Below are positions 34,794-46,899 of a stretch of DNA of 64,000 nucleotides, piece after piece. A model generated the notes under the pieces. The model did not search any database. It saw only the letters and a list, made by a program, of their open reading frames with translations, and was not told the DNA's origin. The position numbers and the translations under genes are program-made. How positions within the stretch are numbered: the first letter of the stretch is position 1; each line of letters opens with the position of its first letter. Origin of the DNA: Sabellastarte sp. h YS-2021. Its lineage: Eukaryota; Annelida; Polychaeta; Sabellida; Sabellidae. The stretch covers positions 45,730,332-45,794,331 of the forward strand of contig OZ024938.1 in assembly GCA_964017235.1 (NCBI GenBank), in the 5' to 3' direction.

Positions 34794-36240
34794 GGATTAG
34801 TAAATGAAACATAAATATTCAAATCATTGTGGGCCATCTGACAGTGAAAGTAAGCATATCAGCCACTTGAACTATCAAAATTTGTATTTATTCCATCAAA
34901 AGTATTCATTCAAAACAAAAATCAATACAGCTTCAGAACGTATACTTTAGTATCCACTTCTAAAAATCTCAGTTTCAGACTATCGAGCTATCGTTGAGAA
35001 ACTAAACGAAAAATAGCCACATCCATCGACTCCGATACTCAACTAATGAATATTCATAAGCAAATCAATAGGTTTTGGAACATTTGCTTGACAATTCAGC
35101 TCATGGTCAAGCAATTGGACAATCCACCAGCAAATATATAGTCCAATTATGTCATTGTTAAAAATAAAGAATTCCACCATACATACACGTCATGTTTTCG
35201 TCATCATCAAAGAGAAATCTTTTTTAACTGAATCAGTAGTTCCATTCCTTCTGAACAACTACTAACTCCAAAAGTTGAAGGCTATACAAATGAGAATATC
35301 ATTTGGAGAATGGAATTCACTTCATTTTAGTTAAGAGATGAACATGTTTATCTGTAGCATAGTTCTTCTGTCCATAGACAACAGGGAATACAATAAAACC
35401 ATCTGTTTGCATGTAAACGAATGTCCCAAAATCCTACCAAGTTTAAGCATAACAACGTGAAAGCCATTCACATTCTTTGATTAATAATGAGTTCTCGATA
35501 TTCGTTTAAGGTAACAATGATGTGGCAGACATAGAAAATAATTTACTTAACTGGAACATCTCAGTCGCCATTTTTAAAAAAGAAAGCTTGTTTCAAAAAT
35601 AAGTGCCTACAGTTAGACCGTGGAACTAAAATCCCTGTCACCTGTGAGGACATGTGTGTTATATATTTCTACAGTATCCAGTGTTTTACTTAAATTCTTG
35701 CAATTTATTGAGATAAGGAACAAAATGCAAATGGTATCATGACGTCCTCGTATAGGGAGTTTTTCGCTTGGATGCACCCTCCCCCGTGTCGTCATTAAAA
35801 CGTGTCAAACTGTTTGTTGACACTTTCCTTTTATGGTATGCATTGATCATTAAAGAGAGCCAGTACTTCAGACAAACTCAATGATTTGTACTTAATGTGT
35901 ATTGTGCCTCATGTACTGGATATATAATAGCTATCAAATTTACTTACAAACTATTGTAGTAACAATTTAATGCTTATCAGTGTACCACATCAGAATATTA
36001 AGAAAGTTGTAGATTGCAAGAATTTTGTAAAATATAAGGGGTCTACCACGTTTATCAGCGTGAAAAGAGGAGAGACAAAGGAGGTAAGTAGAAGTGTCAT
36101 TGTCATATTTTATGAGTCACAATGTCATCACTTATACAGTTTAAAACTAGTGAACAGAAACATATAGCACTAACCCAAAGATGCCAAAATGGTTGGTGTA
36201 AGCAGGAGGCGGAAATACTTCACATTCTTGTGAAGATCAT
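34794..36240. other. Non-coding spacer
   Basis: AT-rich unique sequence. A GAGGTAAGTAG near 36081 has donor consensus, but no convincing exon surrounds it. Confidence 0.35.
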
Positions 36241-36845
36241 GGCCAGTATTCACAAAGATTCTTATTCTTAGAATAAGTCTTATTCTTAGAATTTTTCTGA
36301 GAATTGTCGTTTTTCTTAGAAAATTTTTAAGAATAAGAATTTTCCTATTCACAAAGATTCTTATTCTTAGAATTATGCTTATTCTTAGAATTTTTCTAAG
36401 AGTGGTTTTTATTCTTAGAATTTTTCTAATAATAAGAATATTCTATTCACAAAGATTCTTAAGAAAAATAGTTGTTTTGGTGATAATAGTGAAGCAACTG
36501 ATTGCAAATCGACATCCAGAACAGAGCGTTACATATTAAGTTGTCTATTGTGTGTACTGTAATGAAATGCAGCCTCTTTATTTTATTTCAAAATTTCGAA
36601 CTTTCTGTTCATATATGCCAAGATCTGTATTCTTAGAATTTTTCTCAGAATTACACTTAGTTTAAGAAAAACTCTAAGAATTGTATACATTTCCTTTTAC
36701 TTCTATTCTTAGAATTGTTCTTAGCTAAGAATTGTTTTGTGAATAGGATTTTATTCTAAGAATAAGAAAATTCTTAGCATAGAATTTTTCTTAGACTTAA
36801 ATGTAATTCTAAGAAAAATTCTAAGAATCTTTGTGAATACAGACC
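36241..36845. mobile_element. TTCTTAGAATT-rich inverted-repeat element
   Basis: The left terminus GGCCAGTATTCACAAAGATT and the right terminus (inverse complement GGTCTGTATTCACAAAGATT) form inverted repeats of about 24 bp. The interior is a dense series of TTCTTAGAAT palindromes, with internal copies of TTCACAAAGATTCTTA near 36350 and 36445. This is a MITE that can fold almost completely. Superfamily is not determined; flanks give only a 2-3 bp possible duplication. Confidence 0.72.
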
Positions 36846-37631
36846 ATGTCTTTAAAACATTGTCTATGTGTACGTCATGGTATACGTTGATTGTTGTAGG
36901 ACTAAACCTCTGTTTCTTATGGACGTTTTTTTTCATTATCGGGATTCCTGAATTTAAGGTAGTTGCATAAACAAATAGATAAAAAGTACATCTTACATCG
37001 GATCAGTAAGACCATTTAAAAACGTATGCATTACAGTTTCGTGACATTAGCAATGCTTTGGTGATCCATGATTTCAAAGTTCCATAAAGTTAAAAATACG
37101 TCATTATGACCAGTTTACATTTTAAGACGATTTTGTGACAGGAAACTTTTCAAAGCCCCCTTTTATCATAAACACTGATATTTTTCAAGATTTTTCAGTT
37201 TCTAAAATATTAAAAGAATCAAATTTTATATTCAGATTGACTGCACCTTTGAATGAACTTTTCTCTGATGCTATTTTAAGCTTTACCATTATGTCCTAAA
37301 AACGTATTTTATATCAACAGCTTGCTTCAACTTCAAGAGAAACTTCAATTGCATCACATTCAGCCTCTGGTTACTTAAGGCTTTACATTTCAATCAACCC
37401 ACTTAGCTGCCTGCAAGGGTAAATTTCAGCAAACTTATTTGTGTCCAAAAATCATATGTTTCTTGTGTTCGTACTCCTTGACAAGTTGGCAGAGTTTTGC
37501 AGTTGCACCATCCGATTTCAGACAATCTCTTCTTGGAAAACCAGCAGCTCAGTGGATATTCACATGAATTTTGGTCATGAAGTTTTCCATTAAATCAAAT
37601 TGATCCAATCAATCAAATCTGGTCTCACTTT
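36846..37631. other. Non-coding spacer
   Basis: No gene is recognised. It ends in TTA (37629-37631), the likely target duplication of the Harbinger element. Confidence 0.35.
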
Positions 37632-38305
37632 ATGGGAGTGTTCCACTGGAGCTGACCCTATAACCGACTCTACGACCCTAGGGTAGGTTGCAAAAGTCGC
37701 GGATCGGGGATGAAAATCCAGAAAAAAGTGCATGAAAATTTTGGGTTGGTTTCATTTCCCCGATAGGACATAGTACGTCCCAGCTTGTCTGGACCAAAAT
37801 TCTGACCTGACCTGGGGTCAGGATGTTTTTCTCCACGACTAGATGAGAAACTACTAGGAAAAGCTGTAAACACCTAACAGACAAGCCGTATCAGGCCCCA
37901 ACAAATGGTACTGACAAATCGACAGGACTGGAGCATTTCCCTGATTCACCCCGACTGGACTGTTTAATTTCTGGAATTGGGATCGAGAGTCTGGATCAAA
38001 CTAAAACTATATAAACCCTCTCTGGCTGACATTAATCTGAGACTTTCTGCAGAAGCTTAGGATACTTTTGTTTCTTATTTAGGTTAATATTTAGATTTTC
38101 ATAATGATTTGCAGACAGAAAAGGAGAAATATGAACCCAGGACCAGCACCCACCCTAAAGTCAGCACCGCAGCCACAGCAACAACCACCACCAATAGAAT
38201 AAGAAAGCCACCAAATCTCTGGGACATGCCCAGGATCCTTCAAAGAGAAGAATGCTATAGAACCCTCCTAGCCGACTAAGACTGATATACCAAGCTACCA
38301 GAATT

Positions 38306-39150
38306 TTGTCAGGATGTCATCTGCATTTTTTTTACCTCGTCGAAGAACACATACACCACCACATCAAGAGGTCAGTCAACAAATTTAGAAAGCCTTTAGA
38401 AGTTGGATTGAAACTGACAATAACACTGAGACACCTGGCAACAGGAGACGCATACACTTCCTTACAGTATCACTGGCTGGTTGGCTGAACCACGATCTGT
38501 AAATTTGTCCCTGTTTGACCTGCCCTACTGATCCTGCAGACTGGAAAAGGGTGGAGGAGAAGTTTGGAACCAGATGGAATGTCCCCATCCAGTAGGGGCA
38601 CTAGATGGAAAACATATCGCCATGAAGAAGCCAAAGAAATCTGGGAGTGAATATTACAACCACAAGGGCTTCTTTTCCCTGGTGCTGCTAGCCCTGGTCG
38701 ACACAGAATACAAATTCTTTTGGGTAAATGTTGGGTCAAGTGGATCTTTATCAGATGCACAGATTTTTAACCAAAGCAAGTTAAGGGAGAAGATCAAGGA
38801 TGGCATCTTGGGGCTTCTGCCGACTGAACCACTGGGGGAGGTAGGGCCAGATTTGAACTATTTATTATTTGCTGGGTGACGATAACTTTGCCTTGATGCC
38901 ATGGATGGTGAAAACCTACAACAGAAGACAACTTACAAGGGAAGATACAATAGCAAACTACAGGATCTCCAGAGACAGGAGGGTGGTGGAATATTCAGAA
39001 TATTAGTGAGCAGATTCAGGGTACTATTGGGCACCATGGAGCAAATGCAAAAGGTTGTCAGAGACATTGTTTTATCTTGTGTTGCACAACATGCTGAGGA
39101 CACATCATGGCAGAGCAGACAGGGCACCCACCCCAGCAAATGATGACAAA
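38306..39150 (+). pseudogene. HARBI1-like DDE transposase, frameshifted
   Basis: An RKPLEVGLKLTITLRHLATG block (about 38376-38440) matches the helical N-terminal region of HARBI1-like nucleases. GALDGKHIAM carries the first catalytic Asp (about 38600), GSLSDAQIF the second (about 38750), and RRVVE the Glu (about 38970-38985), so the DDE triad is present. These blocks lie in different frames: breaks occur between 38488 and 38570, near 38875 (one extra G before GACGATAAC), just after the Glu near 38987, and near 39085. In living elements this nuclease acts with the Myb/MADF companion to cut at TWA sites. This copy cannot make a whole protein. Confidence 0.85.
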
Positions 39151-39591
39151 ATGAACAGGTGGCATATGTGCCAGATGACAACTACAGAAATCCTTCGAGG
39201 GAGGCCAAATATCAGCAAGACCTACTGAAAGACTACTTTAATCATATTGGTGCATTGGCTGGGCAGGACAGGATCTAAAATGGGAGCTACCCTGGGGACA
39301 GAAGAAGCTGGCATCTGTCAGTCCTTTTCAGGATTACCCAATTATGTTAAGAACTTTTATTTGAGCTACTGTTGCTGCCAACAAATTCCCCCCACCCCCA
39401 TAAAAAGAAAAAAAATCTGATACATTTCCAACAAGTTTCAAAACTATTTCCAACAAAATCACAAAACCCTCAACTCAAGTTCTGTGAAAATCTACCACAT
39501 TGAAAATTCAAATTTGTTAACCTTAAAAGTTATTTTTTAAATATCTTTTTCTGGCAAATTTTCAAAGATATTACTAAACTGTCCAAATCGT

Positions 39592-39880
39592 TTGAGAACT
39601 TTCAAATTTTCTCAAAGGTCAAAACTGAAAAGGTCAGAGCCAAAGGTCAAAATCATTCACAAAAATGTCAAACCTTCTTATGTTTCCAACTTTTTGAGGT
39701 CCAATTTTTTTGGCCAAAGTTTGATTTTGGGTCTTTGGCCAAATTTTCATTTTTTGGCCAAAGTTTCATTTTGGGTCTTTGGCCAAACTTTTAATTTTTT
39801 TTTTCGGCCAAAGTTTTTTTTAAAGTCATTATTTCCAAATTTTGTAATTTTTTTTTTCAAAGTTCAAAATCTTTAAAATT
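39592..39880 (+). repeat. Low-complexity GGCCAAAGTTT repeat
   Basis: Several imperfect TTTTGGCCAAAGTTTCATTT units of about 40 bp, plus T-rich runs. The 94-codon open frame over it is a by-product of composition. Confidence 0.6.
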
Positions 39881-40080
39881 AATTGAAGTTTTTTCATTTC
39901 AAATTTTCACTCACTCAATAACTCATTTTTTTTGTGTGTGTGTGTGTTTGGGGTTACGTGTTTGGCATGGGGTGGTGTAATGCTTCTAGTTTTGGGATTT
40001 TTTAAGCATTCAGCTGAATAATTGTTTTTGGAAGATTTGGGTGGTCCTGAGAAGGACCTGTAAATTTTTCATCAGTGGTC

Positions 40081-40900
40081 CTAAAAAGTAGCGATTTTAG
40101 GCAACTGCAGTGGTTCTACTGCTGCTGCTTCTTGGGTTTGGCTGACTGTTGGGGAGGCTTGCTGCTGATGTTGCTGTGCTGTGGTGGTTAGAGAAGAGGT
40201 GGCTTGTGGATGTGTGTCATTTGGTGGAAATGGTTGTGGTGTGCTGCTCTGCTGGTAGTTCATCACTGACTGTAGATTCCCAAAGAAGTTAGAGAGTCCT
40301 GATATGATTTTCTTTGCCTGTGGCAGAGGCAAATGATGGTGGGTTGAATTAAGTGGTCATGAAGGCCCGGGTTCTTGGTCATCAACAACTACGAAGGAAG
40401 TTGGCTGCCCCCTGGGTTGCTGCTGTCCTTTGGTTGCCACTTGGCTCTGCTGAACTGGTTGGATGACCTGGTATGCTGGCATCTGAGTCTCCGGGATGGT
40501 TAACATGTATTCCCTGGCAGCTGGTGCTGATTGCTGTGGCTGTTGACAAGTGTGTGGCACAAATGTAGAAGTTGCACTGGAGCTCCTAGAAAGTGTAGGT
40601 TGCTAGGGCTGATAGGTCCTTAATGTTATAGAAACATTTGTTATTGCATAAAAAGTCAACAATAGCCTGTTTGGTGTGGTAACTGAGGTACACGGTCTTA
40701 ATCCTTCCCTTCTCCTTTCTTCTGCTTGCTAGATAACCCTGCAACAGTAGTGTCCATGAAGTTTCAGTTCCCCCTTGTTTCCAGTGTTCCTGCTTCGTCA
40801 TGGGTCTCAAATTCCTGGGTCTCCTGCTTCTCAGACTCTTAGATCTCAGGGATGACAGTAAGGGAGGGAGGCAACTCCCGGCTTCATCTGTGGTGTCTTC
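40081..40900 (-). pseudogene. Harbinger Myb/MADF-like companion gene, decayed
   Basis: On the minus strand, KQAIVDFLCNNKCFYNIKDL (about 40605-40665) resembles the first helix of a MADF/SANT-type DNA-binding domain. A Gln/Pro-rich tail follows (QQPQQSAPAAREY; QQSQVATKGQQQP; QQHQQQASPTVSQ). Such proteins accompany PIF/Harbinger transposases and bind the element ends. The rest of the expected domain is missing or frameshifted between 40590 and 40560, and the tail is in two frames. The domain assignment is tentative; the position opposite the transposase supports it. Confidence 0.55.
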
Positions 40901-41370
40901 TCAGCAGCTAAAAACTTCCTCCTGACTTTCTTGGTGACTTTTTCAAAAATAACTTAGATTATTGAAATAGAAGTTTCTCTGTAAAATGTCATTGTTATTT
41001 GTACAAACACTGATGATGCCAATTAAATGGTGAAATAAAAACTGGTTTTTAGAGTGTAAGGACTAAGTTCTTGAACCAACCCCTCCACATGGTCACGGGA
41101 CTATCATGTTTCACTTTCCACTCGTTACACTGAGTTATCTTTACTTTGACCTTCACCATCTGGGTTCTCAGAAGGATAACATTGTATAATCCTCAAAGAC
41201 AGCTGTGTGGCCCTGATCACACTTGGCAGCCAAAACATATATATAAAAGCTACATTTAAGTAATTAAAATTTTCAATTTTATTGCGCTACAATAGCTTAC
41301 CATGTGGAACTGAATGCTGAATCCAACCGTTCGATGGAGGGATTACAGCTGAGACTGGAAGAATAGACAA

Positions 41371-43072
41371 TTTTTACCCCACAGCCCTTAAGGGCTGTCG
41401 GGGTATTGTTTTCACCCATGGTGTCCGGATGGGCGGGCGGGCGGCGGGAAATAGTTTGTCCGGGCTGTATCTCAGAAACCGTAAGGTGTAGGAAGTTCAT
41501 ACTTGGCAGGGACATTGGTTAGGGGGTGTAGGTGTTCAACGTCATGGTCTGACCTTGATTTGACCTTGCCGTAGTGACCTTGAGTTTGAAAATCTTGTCC
41601 GGGCTATATCTCGGCAACCATAAGGTGTAGGACGTTGATACTTGGCAGGGACATTAGTTAGGGGTTGTAGGTGTGCAACGTCATGGTCTGACCTTGATTT
41701 GACCTTTGACCTTGCCGTAGTGACCTTGACCTATAAAATCTTGTCCGGGATATATCTCGGAAATTGTAAGGTGTAGGAAGTTGATACTTGGTAGGAACAT
41801 TGGTTAGGAGTTGTAGGTGTGCAACATCATGGGCTGACCTTGATTTGACCTTTGACCTTGCCGTAGTGACCTTGACCTATAAAACCTTGTCTGGGCTATA
41901 TCTCAGCAACTGTAAGGTGTAGGACGTTGATAATTGGTAGGGACATTGGTTAGGAGGTGTAGGTGTGCCATGTCATGGTCTGACCTTGATTTGACCTTTG
42001 ACCTTGCTGTAGTGACCTTGACCTATAAAATCTTGTCCGGGCTATATCTCGGAAACCATAAGGTGTAGGAAGTTGATACTTGGTAGGGACATTGGTTAGG
42101 GGATGTAGATGTGCAACGTCATGGTGTAACCTTGATTTGACCTTTGACCTTGCTGTAGCGAACTTGACCTATAAAATCTTGTCCAGGTTATATCTCAGCA
42201 ACTGTAAGGTGTAGGAAGTTGATAATTGGTAGGGATATTGGTTAGAGGGTGTAGGTGTGCAACGTCATGGTCTGACCTTGATTTGACCTTTGACCTTGCT
42301 GTAGTGACTTTGACCTATAAAATCTTGTCCGGGCTATATCTCGGAAACCGTAAGGTGTAGGAAGTTGATACTTGGTAGGGACATTGGTTAGGGGTGTAGA
42401 TGTGCAACGTCATGGTGTAACCTTGATTTGACCTTTGACCTTGCTGTAGCGACCTTGACCTATAAAATCTTGTCCAGGTTATATCTCAGAGACTGTGTAG
42501 GAAGTTTATACTTGGTAGGGACATTGGTTGAGGGTTTTAGGTGTGCCATGTCATGGTGTAACACTGATTGACCTTTGACCTTGCTGTATTGACCTTTAAA
42601 ATCTTGTTGCACCTGTGGGTCTGTCTGTTGATGCAGATTAGGCACTGTTAAAGTCATATTAGAATTCATTAAGAATTTCCTTTTGCAAGTTCCCATTGTA
42701 ACAGATGGAATTTCATCAAGTGAGCCACAGGCTTTTCTCCAACACCCCACATAAGCATTCATTGAATGTATTGCCACTTCTGTATGCATGGGTAATATTC
42801 AAAACATCCAAACCATAATTCGGCCATTTTTGGTTTACTGATAAATGCTGTCATTTTATTATTGAATTGTCTTGTTTTAATACTTCATCTTTATATACAT
42901 TTCTTTTCCTTAGATATTATTTTCTCTACTTAAGCATTATTTGGACCTTAATATGATTACACTGCTCTGAAAGTATCTTGAACTTTGTACTGTTACATTA
43001 CTTCTATATCTCATGGTGTTGAAAAATATTTCCCCAGGCTGTGGGGTACGGGCATCTCTGATGCTATTTTTC
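41371..43072 (+). mobile_element. Tandem-repeat element D, copy 2 (inside the DIRS fossil)
   Basis: Same ends and order as D1: TTTTTACCCC after a host A, the ACAGCCC-TTAA-GGGCTGT hairpin, about eight 146-bp units (41457-42600), the LINE-tail segment (42605-42668), and the 3' region to GATGCTATTTTTC. It is one base different in length from D1 (1,702 against 1,703 bp), and the unique 3' regions differ at only a small number of positions. It is therefore younger than the DIRS copy it interrupts. Confidence 0.7.
41457..42600 (+). repeat. Array in D2, 146-bp unit, about 8 copies
   Basis: Same monomer as in D1 (GTAAGGTGTAGGAAGTTGAT; TTTGACCTTTGACCTTG; GACCTTGACCTATAAAA). Minor differences between units suggest partly independent drift of the two arrays. 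Confidence 0.92.
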
Positions 43073-43739
43073 TTGGTTTGAATTAATAAATAAATAGAAT
43101 GAATATTTGAAAAAAACAGTCTGAGTCCCATTTACACAGCCCCAATTCTGAAAATCGGACCTGTAAGAAGCCAAAAACCAAAAATGAATGAGTGACAGTA
43201 CCGATACTGTCTGGATGTTTTAATAGAAGGATTAAGTGCAGCTGTACTCACTTAGCGAATATAGCCACCAAGGGCATCACTGCAATGAATACCAGCCCTA
43301 GGTTTCAATCTCATTAACTTGCCACCCTAAATATGAGATTATGGCACACGGATTAAAACTAAATACATTATACAGTTAAATACAGAAATGATAGATAAAA
43401 GACCTTACCATAACATCCTGGAGAGGTAACCAAATACCTATACCCTGGGATTAGACTCCTGAAGACTTGGCTGCAGTGGATGTGCCCCCCTTCTTTTCTT
43501 TCCGAGGATGAGTAGTCTCAGAGGGTCTAGGACTTGTGCCGCTACTACTGGTCTCAGATACATATTGTTGTCATTGTCTGATCAAGTAAGGTCTTTTAGG
43601 TAAAAATTTGCTAATGTGTTGTGAGCTTTCCAGTGACACGCTTGCATGATTTGGGCCACCGATACCTCCCCGTAAAAGGCCTTAGAGGCCGCAAAGACCC
43701 TAATGTCATACACGTTGACTTGGACCAGGTCCAAGGCTT

Positions 43740-44620
43740 GTTAATCTGCTTGTTTGTAACAAAATAGGATAGTTTGTTTTAGCCAAGAATAGAGTGTAGT
43801 GGGTCTGATGTCTGAGGTATGTCCTTTCTTAAAGGAGATAAAAAGAAGGGATCGAGACCCTCTTAGGTCTTTGGTTCGATCCAAATAGTACCTCAGGGCC
43901 CGTACCGGACACAAGGTCCTGTCTTCTTTGAATTGTCTATCCACAAGGGTAGTTAGAGGAGGAATAGTCACCTGAGACACACTTTGGGAACCTTATCTTG
44001 CTAGTTGGTTTTTGGCAATGAAATCTGAAGAAGGAAACAAAGCAACCTTTTCCCATTGGCCTCGATTAGATACTTTGTTTGCAACCCAGGCATGAATTTC
44101 GCTATGGTGCTTGCCAGAGGCCAAAGCTAGCAAGAAAGCAGTTTTGAGGGTAAGATGTTCAAGGTCTGTGTCTTTCATAGGCTCAAAGGGTGCTTTTGTG
44201 AGTACAACAGAAAGGTTCCACTTAGGAAGATTCCTGGAACTTTTGGGATGGTCCCTGTGAAAACTGGAGAGTAACCTGTTAAGGTCTGAACTTTGGGAAA
44301 TATGGAGCCCCGCTGGGCCTAAGGTGTCAACAATGGCTGTCCTATAACCATCAATGGTCTGAGTCTGAGACTTGCTTCACAGAGGGAGTGGAGAAACCCA
44401 CCAAATTTTCTCTGCACCATTTCTCAAGTAAGACCCACTTTGACTTGTAGATGGTCCTTGTTGATGACCTCTGAGGGGCAGCAATTCTCTCTGCCACCTC
44501 CACAGAGAAGCCTTATTCTTGGAGCTGTCCACTCCTAGACACCAGGCGTGGAGGTTCAGATGTTGTGGATTGCTGTGAAACACATGGTTGTGGGACTGTT
44601 TGAGAAGAGTTCTTGACATT
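43740..44620 (-). pseudogene. DIRS tyrosine recombinase region (fossil)
   Basis: It contains an HLTLKTAFLLALASGK helix and a downstream CPVRALRYYLDRT segment characteristic of the catalytic half of DIRS recombinases, with a weaker N-terminal portion upstream. In living elements this enzyme integrates the circular DNA without target duplication. This copy is broken. Confidence 0.82.
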
Positions 44621-44719
44621 GGTAAATGAAGTGGGATCTCTGTTGAGAGCTGCACTAGGTCCCAAAACCAGGGCATCCCTGGCCAGCCTGGTGTTATTAC
44701 AATGATCAGACAACTGGAT

Positions 44720-46300
44720 TACCTGATTTTTTGGATCACCCTGTGAAGGAGAGCCGTAGGATGGTAAGCATAAGCAGTGAGACCTGACCAGTTTATGTTC
44801 AGAGCATCTATGTCCCAAGCATTTTGGTCTGGAACTGGAGATACGTACAGTGGAACTTTGTGGTTCAGACGAGTGGCAAATAGATCTACATGAGGAGTGA
44901 ACCACTTGTGACCGATCTGTTTGAATACCTCTGGATGCAGTGACCATTCTGTTGACTGGACTTGGTTCGACCTGGACAGAAGGTCAGCCATCACATTCAG
45001 ACACCCTGAAATGTGTCTGGCGTTTAAGGTTATCTGGTAATGATGGCACCAGGTCATGATCTTCCACAGGAAAGTGCACATCTCCGCCGAGTGGGTTCCT
45101 CCTTGTTTGTTTATGTAGGCTACTACTGTTGGGTTGTCTGTAGCAACCAACACTGTTTGGTTTTGATACTGGTCCTTGAACCTTTGAAGGGCCAGAGAAA
45201 TCGCCTTCAGCTCTAGAACATATGTGTAGCCTTTTTTGTAGCCTTGTCTGACCACAGACTCTTTGTAGAGGCTTGCTGTAAGTGAGCACCCCAGCCTTTG
45301 TTTGAGGCGTCTGTAAAGAGTTGGATACAGTGGTCTTTGGGATGAAGGTCTGCAACTTTCATCACATTTATGGGATTCTGCCACCACTTTAGGTGTGTTG
45401 AAATGGTTTCTGTCCAAGGAATTAGGCTGTCCAACGACTGAGGATATCTCTAGTGCTCCTTGAGGTGAAGCTGAAAGGGCCTCATGTGAAGGCGTCCGTC
45501 CAGGACCATTTTCTCCGTTGAGGCAAGCAACCCAATTAATGACAGCAAACATATTGCAGTCAAAACATGTTTTTGACTTGAGTCATAGGATCAAATCCTG
45601 AAGTTTGAACCATCTCTCTTGAGTGGATTTTACAAGGGCTGGATGTAGATGGCATTCGTAGCCTTCGAACGAAAACACTTGAGTGGGTTTTAGTTCAGAT
45701 TTCTCCTGATTTATTATCCACCCCAAGGACTGGGTCAGATCTACCACTGTCTGAGTGTTCACTTGTGCTTCTTCCTGAGACTGGGCCCTGATAAGCCAGT
45801 CGTCCAGGTACTGGTGAAGTCTGATTCCTCTCCATTAGCTTCACTTCTTTTACAATCATTGTAAAGACCTGTGGGACCATGGCTAGCCTGAAGGGAAGGG
45901 AGGTGGAACACCTGTGACTTGTGACAAAACCTTAGGTACTTCCTTGAGTTTGGGTGGATGGGGATGTGAAGGTAGGCGTCTGATAAGACTATTGACGACA
46001 CCCATTCCCCTGGAATCAGAGAGGCCCTGATGGACTCTGGTGTTTCCATTTTGAACCTTTCTACAAGTAGGAAGGTGTTGAGATTTTACATTTTCCACCC
46101 TTTCTATTGCGTTCTTTGACAGAAGAGACTGGATACAAGAAGCCAGAGCTTGGTCTTTTTGAAGGGCCTTGTAATGATCGAATCAGGGGAGCTGTGACTA
46201 ATTTTTAGATGATTGGAAGAATGTAACCATTGGTGATAATGTTTAACACGTTGTCTGAACATTTGTTTGCTAGCCAGTCTCTTCTGAAAGAACGGAGACA
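44720..46300 (-). pseudogene. DIRS reverse transcriptase and RNase H region (fossil)
   Basis: The RNase H part shows LFTDASNKGWGAHL and VATDNPTVVAYINKQGG, followed by the DIRS-specific LNVMADLLSR and VDLFATRLNHK blocks. The reverse-transcriptase part lies to the right, with motifs such as SIVLSDAYLHIPIHP. The set is diagnostic of DIRS rather than Gypsy or LINE elements. This copy is broken. Confidence 0.85.
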
Positions 46301-46899
46301 ACCTCCTACTGGTGGACTGAGGGAGGCTTTTAAGGAGTCATTAAGGGGACGGGTTTCCACACCCTTGTCCCCATGAATGGGGGCGAAAATGACCTCTGAA
46401 GCCTCTGTTAATAGATTTCCCCCTACCTGAGGAAAACGATTGGTTACTGCTTTGGGGGGAATTGCCCCCATAGGGGCGTTTCCTGTAGGAGCCGCTTTTC
46501 TTATTGTGGTGGGGACCACGAAAGGGCTTATTTTGATAGGGTCCAAAACCCTGTGAGTCTTTAGGGGTGCCTTTTTTAAGGAGGAAGTCTTCTCCATCCT
46601 TGACTAATTGTGACTTGAACAGAGGAGTATGCCAGAAAGGCAAATTCCTGAGTTCTTAACATCTAGAATCACCTAGATGTGGTTGAAGGAGGGTCATCTC
46701 AGCCTCTCATCTCAGCAGGCCAGTGTTGCCCATGGTATACAGCTCCTTCTGGAGAATATGGGCTACAGATTTGCTTAGGCAGGATAAGGCTCTCTGTTGA
46801 GTAAGGATTCTCTTATTCAATATCTCAAAATATTCACAGGCGTGTTCATAGCCACGCCTGGCAGCTTTTTTAGGATTGGCACCCTTCTGAATCTGGCTT

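Larger units (their letters stand above)
37632..41270 (+). mobile_element. PIF/Harbinger transposon, decayed
   Basis: The left end TGGGAGTGTTCCACTGG follows TTA and resembles the ends of the MITE at 31817. It carries the two genes usual in this superfamily, facing each other: a DDE transposase on + (38300-39150) and a Myb/MADF-like companion on - (40080-40900). Between them is low-complexity GGCCAAAGTTT sequence (39640-39860). No matching right end (GTGGAACACTCCCA) was found before the DIRS fossil, so the right terminus is deleted or unrecognisable. Confidence 0.75.

Noticed and set aside
39592-39876. 94-codon + frame in the Harbinger interior
   Set aside because: Translation of a low-complexity GGCCAAAGTTT repeat.
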